Positions 31,105 to 39,756 of a stretch of 64,000 nt of DNA are shown here, piece after piece; position 1 is the stretch's first letter, and each line of letters starts with the position of its first letter. The notes under the pieces are model-generated. The model saw only the letters and a program-made list of their open reading frames with translations. It ran no database searches and had not been told where the DNA came from. The position numbers were made by a program, and so were the translations under genes. The stretch covers positions 3,812 through 67,811 of the forward strand of contig DASZUS010000037.1 in the NCBI GenBank assembly GCA_035547515.1, given 5' to 3'. The DNA comes from DASZTV01 sp035547515. GTDB lineage: Bacteria > Actinomycetota > Actinomycetes > JAFAQI01.

Positions 31105-32994
31105 TCAGTGGTGGCAGTGGTCCGGCGGGTCGATGTCCAACGCCGGGTTCTCGTCGAAGAACCCGTAGGGCCGCAGCGTGAAGCCAGTGACCTCGACCGG
31201 CATCACCGGGAAGTCCTCGGGGCGTACGACGTGCGTCGACCCGAACGTGTGCCAGAGCACGACGTCGGTGTCGACGACCGGGCGCTGCTGCTTCACCCAC
31301 GTGGGCAACCCGGTATGGCCGGGATTGAGGTTGGCGTAGTCGCTGGCCGCGTGCAGCTCCCGCGCGTCGTAGGCGGTGACCCACAGCGCGTGAGTCGCGA
31401 ACGCGGCGCGGCGGGCGACGTGGCTGTCGGGTGCGGCGATCATCGTCGGTGTCGCTGACGGGACGAGCTCGTAGCCGACCGGCTCGCCTACCGCGTTCAA
31501 GACGTTCGGGTTGACGATCTTCCAGCGGCGCCCGGCAGCGGTGTTCGAGTCCCGCGGCCCCTCGGTCTCCACGACCGTCTCTGCCAGCTCCCAGGCGTGG
31601 CCCCCAGTGGGCGTGACCTCCGTCTCGACGACGCGGTTGGTGTTGCCGTCGATGTCGAGGTCGAGCCGCGCGCAGAACAGGTGCTGGTGGTGGGCACCCG
31701 CCAGCCCCGGCATCACGAGCCGAGTCCCCACCGGCGCGCTGCCGTCGTCCTTCGCCCGCTCGGTCTGGATGATGCCGGTCAGCTGCACCTCGAGCTGGAT
31801 CTTCGCGTCGGTGTAGAAGTACCAGCGGAAGGCGTACTCGTAGTTGCCCGCGGTGATGACGCAGTTCACGACGAACCGACGGCTGCGTCGGGACTGCACG
31901 TCTCCCGAGTGCAGATCCGTGTGCTTCCACGCCAGGCCGTGGTCCTCCTCGTGCAGGCAGATCGCGTTGCGCTGCACGTACGGGTTGCCCCAGTCGTCGG
32001 CAAGTACCACGTCGACGTAGGTGATGTCGCCGACGCAGTCGCAGCCGAGCTCGAGCGAGTTCACGAACTTGCCCATCGACAGCTCGCCGGCGTCGAAGGT
32101 GTTCTTCCACCGGGTGCTGGGCGACAGGCCGCCGTAGGGCACCACCATCTCGGAGACCGACAGGCGGTGCGCGATCGAGCGGCCGCGATAGGTGACGTTG
32201 TGGATCACCAGGCCGGTCACCGGGTGCATCGTGAAGCGGAAGCTCCAGCCCTCCCATGAGACGTGGTTCTTCTCGAGCGTGAACGACGTCCCGTGCGGCT
32301 GCGTGATCTCGATCGGCTTTGCCGTCCCGCGCGGCGGGCGCGCGTGCTCGCCGTCGTAGCGGCTCTGGGTGCGCGGGACCTCCCGGGCGTCGACATCGAG
32401 CAGGTCGATGACCTCGAGGGTGTCCAGGTCGATCGTCGCGACAAGACCGTCGAGGGGATGGGCGTAGCCGTTGTCGGTGCGGTCGGCCCGCCAGTAGGCC
32501 ACCGCCCGGGCGATGCGGCGCGTGGTGCCGTCGGCGAGCAGCTCCCACGGCTCGTCGAACCGGCCGGCCGGCCAGGGATCGATCTGCACGGTGCTCACGT
32601 CGTCGACGCCGCGGGCGGCGCATGCCGCGACGAACCGCGGGTCCTTGCGGGCGGCCTCGCCCGCGGCATGGAGCTCCATCGCCGCGTAGGGCGGGTGCGA
32701 GTCCAGCACCTCTTCGTACGACGTGATCTCGCCGCGGGTCGCCGAGACGACGATGACGTAGGCAACGCGGCTGCTCGGTGAGCGCAGCAGGTACTGCACC
32801 CGGCGGTCGACCGCACCGCCGGGGGTATGCGCCGCGAGCTCGGCCTTGTCCGGTTCGTAGAGCGCTGCGACGTGCACGACGGCGTCGGCCGGAATCCGTC
32901 CGTCGGCGCGCCAGGCCTCGGTCGCGGTCCGGACCTCGTCGATCGTCAGCGGGTCGAGCGGATGGGGTGCGGGCGGGGCGGCTTCGAAGGTCAT
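31105..32994 (-). CDS. Copper-containing primary amine oxidase
   Basis: A 629-residue quinoprotein that oxidises primary amines to aldehydes, ammonia and hydrogen peroxide. The tyrosine converted to topaquinone is in TAGNYEYAF, the copper ligands include the His-x-His in HQHLFCARLD, and the chain ends in a His-rich tail (DPPDHCHH). N2, N3 and large C-terminal domains are complete. No signal peptide is visible from the ATG at 32994, which follows the usual actinobacterial N-terminus (LDPLTIDEVRTA); a longer reading adds a Cys-rich leader without support. It may supply ammonium from amines, in a nitrogen-scavenging role. Confidence 0.93.
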   Translation of the reverse strand: MTFEAAPPAPHPLDPLTIDEVRTATEAWRADGRIPADAVVHVAALYEPDKAELAAHTPGGAVDRRVQYLLRSPSSRVAYVIVVSATRGEITSYEEVLDSHPPYAAMELHAAGEAARKDPRFVAACAARGVDDVSTVQIDPWPAGRFDEPWELLADGTTRRIARAVAYWRADRTDNGYAHPLDGLVATIDLDTLEVIDLLDVDAREVPRTQSRYDGEHARPPRGTAKPIEITQPHGTSFTLEKNHVSWEGWSFRFTMHPVTGLVIHNVTYRGRSIAHRLSVSEMVVPYGGLSPSTRWKNTFDAGELSMGKFVNSLELGCDCVGDITYVDVVLADDWGNPYVQRNAICLHEEDHGLAWKHTDLHSGDVQSRRSRRFVVNCVITAGNYEYAFRWYFYTDAKIQLEVQLTGIIQTERAKDDGSAPVGTRLVMPGLAGAHHQHLFCARLDLDIDGNTNRVVETEVTPTGGHAWELAETVVETEGPRDSNTAAGRRWKIVNPNVLNAVGEPVGYELVPSATPTMIAAPDSHVARRAAFATHALWVTAYDARELHAASDYANLNPGHTGLPTWVKQQRPVVDTDVVLWHTFGSTHVVRPEDFPVMPVEVTGFTLRPYGFFDENPALDIDPPDHCHH

Positions 32995-33098
32995 CGGCGG
33001 TTTCCTGACGCGCGTGTCATAGTCGGCACCGGCACAGGATCGCACTTCGAGGCAGCGCCCGCAGCACCCCAGCCGCCGCGACACCTAGCCTCGGTGCG

Positions 33099-34115
33099 GT
33101 GGCTACGAGAGCGAGGCATCGGGCGCTGGCCGGCGCCGTCGCAGCGCTGACGTTGCTAGGACCCGCGGCCGCGTCGGCGAGCAGCGGCGTTGCGAGCACC
33201 GCCCGGAGACTCGCGATCACTGCCTTCCAGGAGGTCGGCGACCCGAATGCGCTGATCACCCGCAGCGAGAAAGCGATCACGACGGTTGGCGTCGACGGCG
33301 TGGACGTCACCCGCGACGGGTCCGCGGTGAGCCCGCCCGGCTCGGGAGCACTGGCCGCGCTGGCGGTGGCGCACCGTGACGGGCTGCGGGCGGAGTTCCT
33401 GGTCAGCAACTGGGACGACCGGATCAACGACTTCTCCCCGGCGATCGCACAACGGCTGCTCACCAACGCCGGCAACGTCTCGCAGGTCGCGACGCAGCTG
33501 GCCGACGACGTGCAACGGCAAGGGTGGGACGGCGTCTCCGTCGACCTCGAGTCGCTCGACGCGGCGGATGCAACCGGGCTGGTCGATCTGCTGTCCGCGC
33601 TTCGGGCGAGCCTGCCGGCCGGCAAGTCGATCAGCGTCTGCATCTCCAACTCGCTGACCGCCGCGGCGTACCGGGAGCGTGGCTACGATCTGGCAGGCAT
33701 CGCGGGCACCGGCGCGCGGGTGATCCTCATGGCCTACGACCAGCACGGCACGTGGGAGAACCAGCCCGGTCCGGTGGGTGCGCTCGCGTGGCAGCGTCGC
33801 GGCCTCGCGGCGCTGCGTGCGCGGGTTCCTGCCGCCCAGGTCGACCTCGGCCAGGCTGGGTACGGCTACGCGTGGCGCCCGCACCGCAATGTCCAGATCA
33901 GCGACGCCCGAGCCCGGCAGATCGTGGCGGCCAACCACGGCAGTGCCCGGTTCGATGCTGCCGCCGGAGAGTGGACGGCGAGCCTGCCGGACGGCTCGAC
34001 GCTGTGGTGGGCGGATGCGCGCTCATTCGCGCTTCGCGTGAAGCTTGCCCTTCGCCAGCATCTGCATGGCCTCGCCGTGTGGGATCTGGGCGAGTCCGAT
34101 CCGCTCTCGCTCTAG
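33099..34115 (+). CDS. Secreted glycoside hydrolase family 18
   Basis: A 338-residue exported protein with a signal peptide to about residue 30. The GH18 catalytic signature is D144-G-V-S-V-D149-L-E151 (WDGVSVDLES), with Glu151 as acid, and ILMAYDQHG near 208 is the second family motif. It belongs to the spore-cortex/YdhD-like branch rather than large chitinases and may act on chitin oligomers or on peptidoglycan. GTG start; its stop overlaps the convergent DNA-repair gene by four bases. Confidence 0.85.
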   Translation: MATRARHRALAGAVAALTLLGPAAASASSGVASTARRLAITAFQEVGDPNALITRSEKAITTVGVDGVDVTRDGSAVSPPGSGALAALAVAHRDGLRAEFLVSNWDDRINDFSPAIAQRLLTNAGNVSQVATQLADDVQRQGWDGVSVDLESLDAADATGLVDLLSALRASLPAGKSISVCISNSLTAAAYRERGYDLAGIAGTGARVILMAYDQHGTWENQPGPVGALAWQRRGLAALRARVPAAQVDLGQAGYGYAWRPHRNVQISDARARQIVAANHGSARFDAAAGEWTASLPDGSTLWWADARSFALRVKLALRQHLHGLAVWDLGESDPLSL

Positions 34116-34690
34116 CCCTTCGCCAGCTTGGCGGCGGCCTTCGCCAGCTTCTTCGCCTCGCGGACCTTCACCAACGTCTCGCCATCGGTGATGTCGGCGA
34201 CCGAGAGCAACGCTCCCTTCTTGCCGAACTCGCCGGCCGCGTCACGCCAGCCGCGCGGTGTCACGCCGTACTGCTTGCCGAGCAGCGCGACGAAGATCTT
34301 CGCCTTGTGCGCGCCGAACCCCGGTAGGGCCTCGACCCGCTTGCGCAGCTCTTCACCGTTCCTCACGCCGGTCCAGATGCCGGTGGGGTCGCCGTCGTAG
34401 TTCGCCACGATCAGCCGGCACAGCTGCTGCACCCGTCCGGCCATCGACCCGGGGAACCGGTGGATCGCGGGCGGGGTCGCGAAGATCTTCGCCAGCGCCT
34501 CGGGGTCGTAGTCCGCGAGCTCCTTCACGTCGAGCTCGTGCCCCAGACGCTCGGTCAGCGTCAACGGGCCGGTGAACGCCCACTCCAGCGGCATCTGCTG
34601 GTCGAGCACCATCCCGATCAGCAGCGCGAGCGGATCGCGTGAGAGCAGCGCGTCGGCATCTGCGCGCTGCGCGAGGCACAACTGCGGCAT
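34112..34690 (-). CDS. HhH-GPD-type DNA base-excision repair protein
   Basis: A 192-residue protein of the helix-hairpin-helix DNA glycosylase superfamily, in the short actinobacterial form. LIGMVLDQQMPLEWAF (about 24-39) is the usual N-terminal helix, and VEALPGFGAHKAKIFVALL (about 128-146) is the hairpin that grips DNA. The catalytic Asp expected about 18 residues after the hairpin is not obvious in GWRDAAGEFG, though Asp in that stretch is a candidate. The C-terminus is Lys/Ala-rich. Confidence 0.82.
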   Translation of the reverse strand: MPQLCLAQRADADALLSRDPLALLIGMVLDQQMPLEWAFTGPLTLTERLGHELDVKELADYDPEALAKIFATPPAIHRFPGSMAGRVQQLCRLIVANYDGDPTGIWTGVRNGEELRKRVEALPGFGAHKAKIFVALLGKQYGVTPRGWRDAAGEFGKKGALLSVADITDGETLVKVREAKKLAKAAAKLAKG

Positions 34691-34776
34691 GCGCCGTCAA
34701 CCTCCCCACCAGCCGGAAAGCGGCGCCGGCTGCCGCCGGCACTGTCGACCTTAGACCGGGGGCGCATGATGGTCCG

Positions 34777-35268
34777 ATGCGCCTCTTGCCGGTTGTCGCC
34801 GCGCTTGCCGTCGCGGGCGCGCTCGGCGTGTGCGGCTGCTCGGACAGCTCGAGCGGCACGGGCGCCGCGGCGGCGTCGGCACCCGCCTCCTCGGCGGCTC
34901 CTTCCACTGCCGCGCAGCCGATCCCGTCGATTCCCGAGTCGTTCACGCTGCTGCCCTGCCCGGCGCACCGGCCGGTCACCACGCTGCAGATCGAAGGCTG
35001 CGCGGAGCATCGCATCGTCGCGCTGGACAGCCGGGTCACGCAGATCGCTCGCTCGGTCTACGCCGAGCTGCGCTCCGCCGCGGCGAAGCGGCGGCTGGTC
35101 GCCTCGCAGGCCGCCTGGATCGCCCGCCGTCGCGCGGTCTGCCTCGAGGCGTCGAACGCCTACTCCGGCGGCACGCTCGCCCCGGTCGCGTACGCAACCT
35201 GCGAGGTGCGCCAGGACCGCAGGCGGGCCGTCGCCCTCGCAGCGCTCGGCGGCGCCGCCAGCCCCTGA
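34777..35268 (+). CDS. LprI-like lipoprotein (lysozyme-inhibitor family)
   Basis: A 163-residue putative lipoprotein. The signal MRLLPVVAALAVAGALGVCG ends in a lipobox-like stretch; cysteines 19 and 21 are candidate lipidation sites, and a Ser/Ala-rich linker follows. The mature domain has the LprI pattern QAAWIARRRAVC, GGTLAPVAYATC and RRAVALAAL with paired cysteines. Mycobacterial LprI inhibits lysozyme. The chosen ATG lacks a strong ribosome site, but it is the one that gives the signal peptide. Confidence 0.75.
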   Translation: MRLLPVVAALAVAGALGVCGCSDSSSGTGAAAASAPASSAAPSTAAQPIPSIPESFTLLPCPAHRPVTTLQIEGCAEHRIVALDSRVTQIARSVYAELRSAAAKRRLVASQAAWIARRRAVCLEASNAYSGGTLAPVAYATCEVRQDRRRAVALAALGGAASP

Positions 35269-35310
35269 TCCGCTCGGCGCGGCGGGGGAGGCGTTCGTTA
35301 GGTTGGGCTC

Positions 35311-35673
35311 GTGGAGATCTGGTACAACCCGCGATGCTCGAAATGCCGGATTGCGAAAGAGGCGGTCGAGGCCGCCGGCGTCGAGTTCGACCTGCGGCTC
35401 TACCTCGAGGACGCTCCCAGCGAGACCGAGCTGCGCGACGTGATCACCCGGACCGGCCTCGAACCGTGGGAGATCTGCCGCACGGGCGACGCATCAGGAC
35501 TGGGTGTGACGCTGCCGGCGAAGGATGCGGCTCATCGCGACGAGTGGATCGCCGCGATGGTGGCCAACCCGCCGTTGATCCAGCGGCCGATCGTCATCGC
35601 CGACGACGGCACGGCCTACGTCGCCCGCGACGAGGAATCGGTCTCCGCCGCGATCGAACACTCCCGCAAGTGA
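35311..35673 (+). CDS. ArsC/Spx-family thiol reductase
   Basis: A 120-residue protein of the ArsC family (YfgD-like). The active motif NPRCSKCR carries the nucleophilic Cys and a second Cys three residues on. RTGDASGL, and IQRPIVI with the conserved Arg-Pro, complete the fold. It may reduce arsenate with a small thiol, but close relatives have other redox roles and no ars genes are near. GTG start. Confidence 0.83.
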   Translation: MEIWYNPRCSKCRIAKEAVEAAGVEFDLRLYLEDAPSETELRDVITRTGLEPWEICRTGDASGLGVTLPAKDAAHRDEWIAAMVANPPLIQRPIVIADDGTAYVARDEESVSAAIEHSRK

Positions 35674-35677
35674 CGCC

Positions 35678-36736
35678 CTAGCTCCACACCCGCACGTAGT
35701 CGACCAGGGTCGTCGCCGGCAGCGGGGTCGATGCGGTCGGCGCGTTGCCGCCGACGCCGAGCGCCTGTGTCAGCGCGATGAAGAACGGCTGGTCGAACGG
35801 TGCCGGACTCGTGGTGTTCGACGGCTGGTAGTTGTCGACCAGACAGGTGTTGCCGTTGTAGGTGAGGGTGATCCGGCCGGGCTGCCAGTCGACCGCGTAG
35901 TCGTTGAACTGGGTCGGGTCGATGATGCAGGTGTAGTCGTTGGTGACGATGTTCGTGTTCGTCGTCGTGTTCACCGTCGAGGCGCTGTAGTCGTAGTGGA
36001 TGTAGGGGATCACCTGGTTGTCGTACTGGCTGTAGAACTCGGCGAAGTCGATCTCGCCTGAACCGGGAAACGCGCCGTACTTCGTGTCGTCGGTCGGCCA
36101 CAGCCAGAAGGTCTCCTGCAGGCCGGGCACGCTCGACTGGGCCAGCTTGGCTCGCACCTCGAACCGGCCGTAGGTCTGGTGGAAGCCGTAGTAGGTGGTG
36201 ACCTCCCCGCCTTCGTACTGCGTCGAGAAGTTGTGCAGGGCGAGACCGGCGGTGGTCGGCGCCGCGCAGGTGAACTTCGCCGCCGTCTTGACCACGGACA
36301 GGTGCAGGTAGCCGCCGGACTCCGAGACGGTGTCGGGGCTGTCGACGTAGCAGACCTTGTACGGCGAGGCCCCCGTCGTGAAGTTGCTGTTGGAGGTGAG
36401 CTGCGGCGCCCACTGCGTCCGGTCGAGCGCGGTCCCGTTGAACTCGTCGTCGAAGCTGCAGACGTAGGGCGTGCCGTCGGGCTTGGTGTACTGCTCGCCG
36501 CCGCAGTCGCCCGCCGGGCTGGCGGTTGGCGTCGGCGAGCTGGTCGTCGGCGCCGGGGTGGGCGTAGGCGTCGGAGTCACCTTGCACTGACCCAGCAGCT
36601 GCTGGAGACCGTTGCACGTGGTGGCGGCGGCCGTGGCATGCGGCGCCGCGGCCGATGCTCCGGCGGAAGTCAGCATCACCGACCCGCCCATGACGGCAGC
36701 GATTCCCAGGGCGGCAGCGGCGCGGCGCGGCTTCAT
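35678..36736 (-). CDS. Secreted glycoside hydrolase family 16 (beta-glucanase-like)
   Basis: A 352-residue exported protein from the ATG at 36736. A signal peptide (to about 31), a short Cys-bounded region (41-51) and a Thr-Pro linker (TPTPTPTPAP) precede the GH16 jelly-roll. The catalytic E228-I-D230-F-A-E233 is intact in SGEIDFAEF. It likely cuts beta-1,3/1,4-glucans. Transcribed toward the ArsC gene (four bases apart). The upstream region contains a TTGACC-type -35 but no convincing -10. Confidence 0.88.
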   Translation of the reverse strand: MKPRRAAAALGIAAVMGGSVMLTSAGASAAAPHATAAATTCNGLQQLLGQCKVTPTPTPTPAPTTSSPTPTASPAGDCGGEQYTKPDGTPYVCSFDDEFNGTALDRTQWAPQLTSNSNFTTGASPYKVCYVDSPDTVSESGGYLHLSVVKTAAKFTCAAPTTAGLALHNFSTQYEGGEVTTYYGFHQTYGRFEVRAKLAQSSVPGLQETFWLWPTDDTKYGAFPGSGEIDFAEFYSQYDNQVIPYIHYDYSASTVNTTTNTNIVTNDYTCIIDPTQFNDYAVDWQPGRITLTYNGNTCLVDNYQPSNTTSPAPFDQPFFIALTQALGVGGNAPTASTPLPATTLVDYVRVWS

Positions 36737-36882
36737 GATCGTCAGTATCGGGGTCCAGGGCGCATAACACCACAACGAGGGCTTGACCCTCACGTGACGT
36801 GGCGTACGTGCCCGACGCGATCGTCGCCAACGTGGAGGCGCACGTCCGCTAGGCGGTTGACCGCGGTGGGAACAATGAAGGC

Positions 36883-37332
36883 ATGACCGATGCCGCGCCT
36901 GACGCCCCCACCACCGACCAACGCTCCTCGGCGGAGGTGGTGCGCGCCTTCCTGACGGCCTTCGCCGACGGGAATGCCGATCTCGCGGTGTCCCTGGTTG
37001 CCGACGACCTCGTCTACGAGAACGTCTCGCTGCCGACGATCCGCGGCAAGCGGCGTTTCGAGAAGGGTGCGCACGACTTCTTCAAGCGGGGCCTGGGCTT
37101 CGACGTGGTCATCCACCGGATCACCGAGGATGGTGCCACCGTGATGACCGAGCGGACCGATGCGATCACCTACCGCCGGTTCCGCTCCCAGTTCTGGGTG
37201 TGCGGCGTGTTCGAGGTCCACGACGGTCTCATCACGCTGTGGCGCGACTACTTCGACTGGCAGGACGTGACGATCGCCAGCCTGCGCGGGCTCGTCGCGA
37301 CCGTGGTCCCCAGCCTGCGGGAGTCGTTCTGA
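36883..37332 (+). CDS. Limonene-1,2-epoxide hydrolase/NTF2-like family protein
   Basis: A 149-residue cone-shaped NTF2-like protein. The elements AEVVRAFLTAFADGNADLAVSLVADDLVYENVSLP, described here as FLTAFADGN and DLVYENVSLP, plus TERTDAI and LWRDYFDWQD at the C-terminal end, are typical of the LEH branch, where Asp-Arg-Asp residues hydrolyse an epoxide. The pattern ERTD and RDYFD is present, so activity is plausible. Its stop overlaps the start of the aminotransferase-V gene. Confidence 0.8.
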   Translation: MTDAAPDAPTTDQRSSAEVVRAFLTAFADGNADLAVSLVADDLVYENVSLPTIRGKRRFEKGAHDFFKRGLGFDVVIHRITEDGATVMTERTDAITYRRFRSQFWVCGVFEVHDGLITLWRDYFDWQDVTIASLRGLVATVVPSLRESF

Positions 37333-39005
37333 GCGCGCTTCCCACCTCGCCGCTGCTCGAGAAGATCCGGGCCGCCGTCATCGGCGACGACACCCTGATG
37401 GCCGGGCCGTACGGGCCGCGACGCGTCACCTACGCCGACTACACGGCGAGCGGCCGTGCCCTGACGTTCATCGAGGACTTCATCCGCGACGCGGTGCTGC
37501 CGACCTACGCAAACACCCACACCGAGTCCAGCGGCACCGGCAGGCAGACCACGCGGCTGCGTGAGGAAGCGCGCGGGGTGGTGCGCGCAGCGGTCGGCGG
37601 CGACGAGGACGTCGTGGTCATCTTCACCGGCTCGGGGGCGACCGGCGCGATCGACAAGCTGGTGCGGATCCTGGGCCTGCGGCTGCCGCCGCAGCTCGAC
37701 GACCGCTACGCGTTCAGCGCGGCGATCCCGCGTGAGGAGCGCCCGGTCGTCTTCGTCGGGCCGTACGAGCACCACTCCAACGAGCTGCCGTGGCGGGAGA
37801 CGATCGCCGACGTCGTCGAGATCCCCGCGGACGTCGACGGTCACGTCGACCTCGCGGTGCTCGAGCAGCGGCTGGTCGAGCATGCCGGCAGGCCGATGCG
37901 CATCGGCTCGTTCTCGGCGGCATCCAACGTCACCGGCATCGTGACCGATATCGCAGCGGTCGCCCGGCTGCTGCACCGTCACGGCGCGTTGTCGTTCTGG
38001 GACTTCGCCGCGGCCGCGCCGTACGTCGAGATCGTGATGTCGCCGGAGGATCCTCAGGCGCGGCTCGATGCCGTCTTCATCTCGCCGCACAAGCTGATCG
38101 GCGGACCCGGCACCCCCGGGGTGCTCGCGGTGCGCCGCGAGCTGCTGACCAACCGGGTGCCGACGGTTCCCGGCGGCGGGACCGTGGCGTACGTGAACCC
38201 GCTGGAGCACCTTTACCTCGAAGACCCGGTGCTGCGCGAAGAAGGCGGGACCCCCGACATCGTCGGCGCGATCCGGGCAGGTCTGGTCTTCGGGCTCAAG
38301 CAAGCAGTCGGGGTCGAGCAGATCAAAGCCGTCGAGGACGTGCTGCTCGCCCGCGCCGTCGAGGCCTGGTCGCGCGAGCCGGCGATCGAGATCCTCGGCA
38401 ACCTCGAGGCCGAACGCCTCTCGATCGTCTCCTTCGTGATCCGCAAGCCGGGCGGCCGCTACCTGCACCACAACTTCGTGGTGGCACTTCTCAACGACCT
38501 GTTCGGCATCCAGTCCCGCGGCGGCTGCTCGTGTGCCGGCCCCTACGGGCACCGCCTGCTCGGCATCGACATCGAGCACTCGCAGGCGTTCCAGCACGAG
38601 ATCGCTCTCGGCTGCGAGGGGATCAAGCCGGGATGGGTCCGGGTCAGCTTCGGCTACTTCATCGACGAGGCGGTGGCGGACTACCTGATCGAGGCGGTTC
38701 GCTTCGTCGCCGCCGAGGGCGACCGTTTCCTGACCGACTACTGCTTCGACCCGCCGTCGGGGCTGTGGCGGCACCGGCAGGCCCCGGCCGACCCGCCGTT
38801 GCGCCTCGCCGACATCCGCTACGACGGCACCGGGCCCGACCCCATCCCGCGGGCCGACGCCTCCGTGTTGGCTGGCTACCTCGACGAGGCTCGGCGGCTC
38901 GCCGCGGCACGTCCTCGCCCTGACCTCACGGGCCACGTCAGCGGGCTCAGCGCCGATGCGGAAGCGCTGCGCTGGTTCGACCTGCCAGCGGCCTGCCTGA
39001 GTTAG
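37329..39005 (+). CDS. Class V aminotransferase / cysteine-desulfurase-like PLP enzyme
   Basis: A 558-residue PLP enzyme. The Lys that holds PLP is in ISPHKLIGGPGTPG, and the upstream FTGSGATGAIDKL and FWDFAAAAPYVEI match the fold. SRGGCSCAGPYGHRL near 400 has cysteines like those on the desulfurase mobile loop. The long N-terminal block GPRRVTYADYTASGRAL is typical of this atypical subgroup. The likely start is a CTG at 37329 that overlaps the previous stop (CTGA) and has GGGAG six bases upstream; an ATG at 37398 would remove 23 residues. The substrate is unknown. Confidence 0.85.
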   Translation: MSALPTSPLLEKIRAAVIGDDTLMAGPYGPRRVTYADYTASGRALTFIEDFIRDAVLPTYANTHTESSGTGRQTTRLREEARGVVRAAVGGDEDVVVIFTGSGATGAIDKLVRILGLRLPPQLDDRYAFSAAIPREERPVVFVGPYEHHSNELPWRETIADVVEIPADVDGHVDLAVLEQRLVEHAGRPMRIGSFSAASNVTGIVTDIAAVARLLHRHGALSFWDFAAAAPYVEIVMSPEDPQARLDAVFISPHKLIGGPGTPGVLAVRRELLTNRVPTVPGGGTVAYVNPLEHLYLEDPVLREEGGTPDIVGAIRAGLVFGLKQAVGVEQIKAVEDVLLARAVEAWSREPAIEILGNLEAERLSIVSFVIRKPGGRYLHHNFVVALLNDLFGIQSRGGCSCAGPYGHRLLGIDIEHSQAFQHEIALGCEGIKPGWVRVSFGYFIDEAVADYLIEAVRFVAAEGDRFLTDYCFDPPSGLWRHRQAPADPPLRLADIRYDGTGPDPIPRADASVLAGYLDEARRLAAARPRPDLTGHVSGLSADAEALRWFDLPAACLS

Positions 39006-39042
39006 CTCCACGATGGGCCGGCGCCGCTGACGGCCGTCGGCG

Positions 39043-39756
39043 TTAGGCAGGCGGGTTCGTCAGATCCCGGTCCTCGAGCTCCCATGCGTGGTCGAGCATG
39101 TGCCATGCGCAGCGCCTGATCAGGAACTGCAGCGCCCACGACCGTGCCGGTTCACCGCGGGTGTGGCGCTCCACGATGCCGTCGACAACGGCGTCGCGAT
39201 AGGCGGCCAGCGCGACCGGGTCGTCCCGTGTCTCGAGCGGGACCTTCACGCCCACCTTCGGCGCGAACTCGTGGATCTCCGCGCCATTCACGTGACGGAT
39301 GATCTGGTCCTTCTCCCAGCCACCGCCGCGAGGTCCCTTGCGAAGCTCGTCGGAGACCCGCATGGCCGTCTCGTCGAAGGTGCGCCAGCAGGCACGCAGC
39401 AAGGCGATCTTGCGGTCGGCTTCGGCGTCGGTCATGGGCACCGTCTCCGGGGTCGCGGGCTTGCCCGACAGGCCGTAGTAGTCAGTCATGCCGATGCCCG
39501 CGATCTCTTCGACGACCTGGAGCTCTCCGGCCGCCGCGAACTCCTCGCCGTACCCGGCAACCTCCGCGACCTTCGCGTAGCGCGGGCGGTAGGCGGCCAG
39601 CACCTCGAGCGGGTCGTGGCCGACTCGCGCACTGCGGTCCCATCCGGGCCAGTCGAACGCACACGCGACGACTCGCTTCTTCTTCCCGTGCTCGAGCATC
39701 ACCCGGATCGGCCGGGTTCTGTTCGCCGCGGCAGGCCTATCCGAACGTGAAGTCAT
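39043..39756 (-). CDS. Hypothetical protein, possible DinB-like fold
   Basis: A soluble protein of 237 residues, or 218 if started at the ATG at 39699, which would avoid overlapping the dipZ-like gene upstream. No family is certain. His residues in IIRHVNGAEIHEF and CAWHMLDHAWELEDRD are spaced like the metal triad of DinB-type helical bundles, so a metal-dependent thiol transferase is one guess. It converges on the PLP enzyme gene and follows dipZ on the same strand. Confidence 0.6.
   Translation of the reverse strand: MTSRSDRPAAANRTRPIRVMLEHGKKKRVVACAFDWPGWDRSARVGHDPLEVLAAYRPRYAKVAEVAGYGEEFAAAGELQVVEEIAGIGMTDYYGLSGKPATPETVPMTDAEADRKIALLRACWRTFDETAMRVSDELRKGPRGGGWEKDQIIRHVNGAEIHEFAPKVGVKVPLETRDDPVALAAYRDAVVDGIVERHTRGEPARSWALQFLIRRCAWHMLDHAWELEDRDLTNPPA

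Noticed and set aside
36782..36810. TTGACC plus a CACG/CGTG dyad resembling a MerR-type promoter
   Set aside because: The expected -10 at 19-20 bp spacing is absent, the dyad is imperfect and no MerR gene is adjacent.
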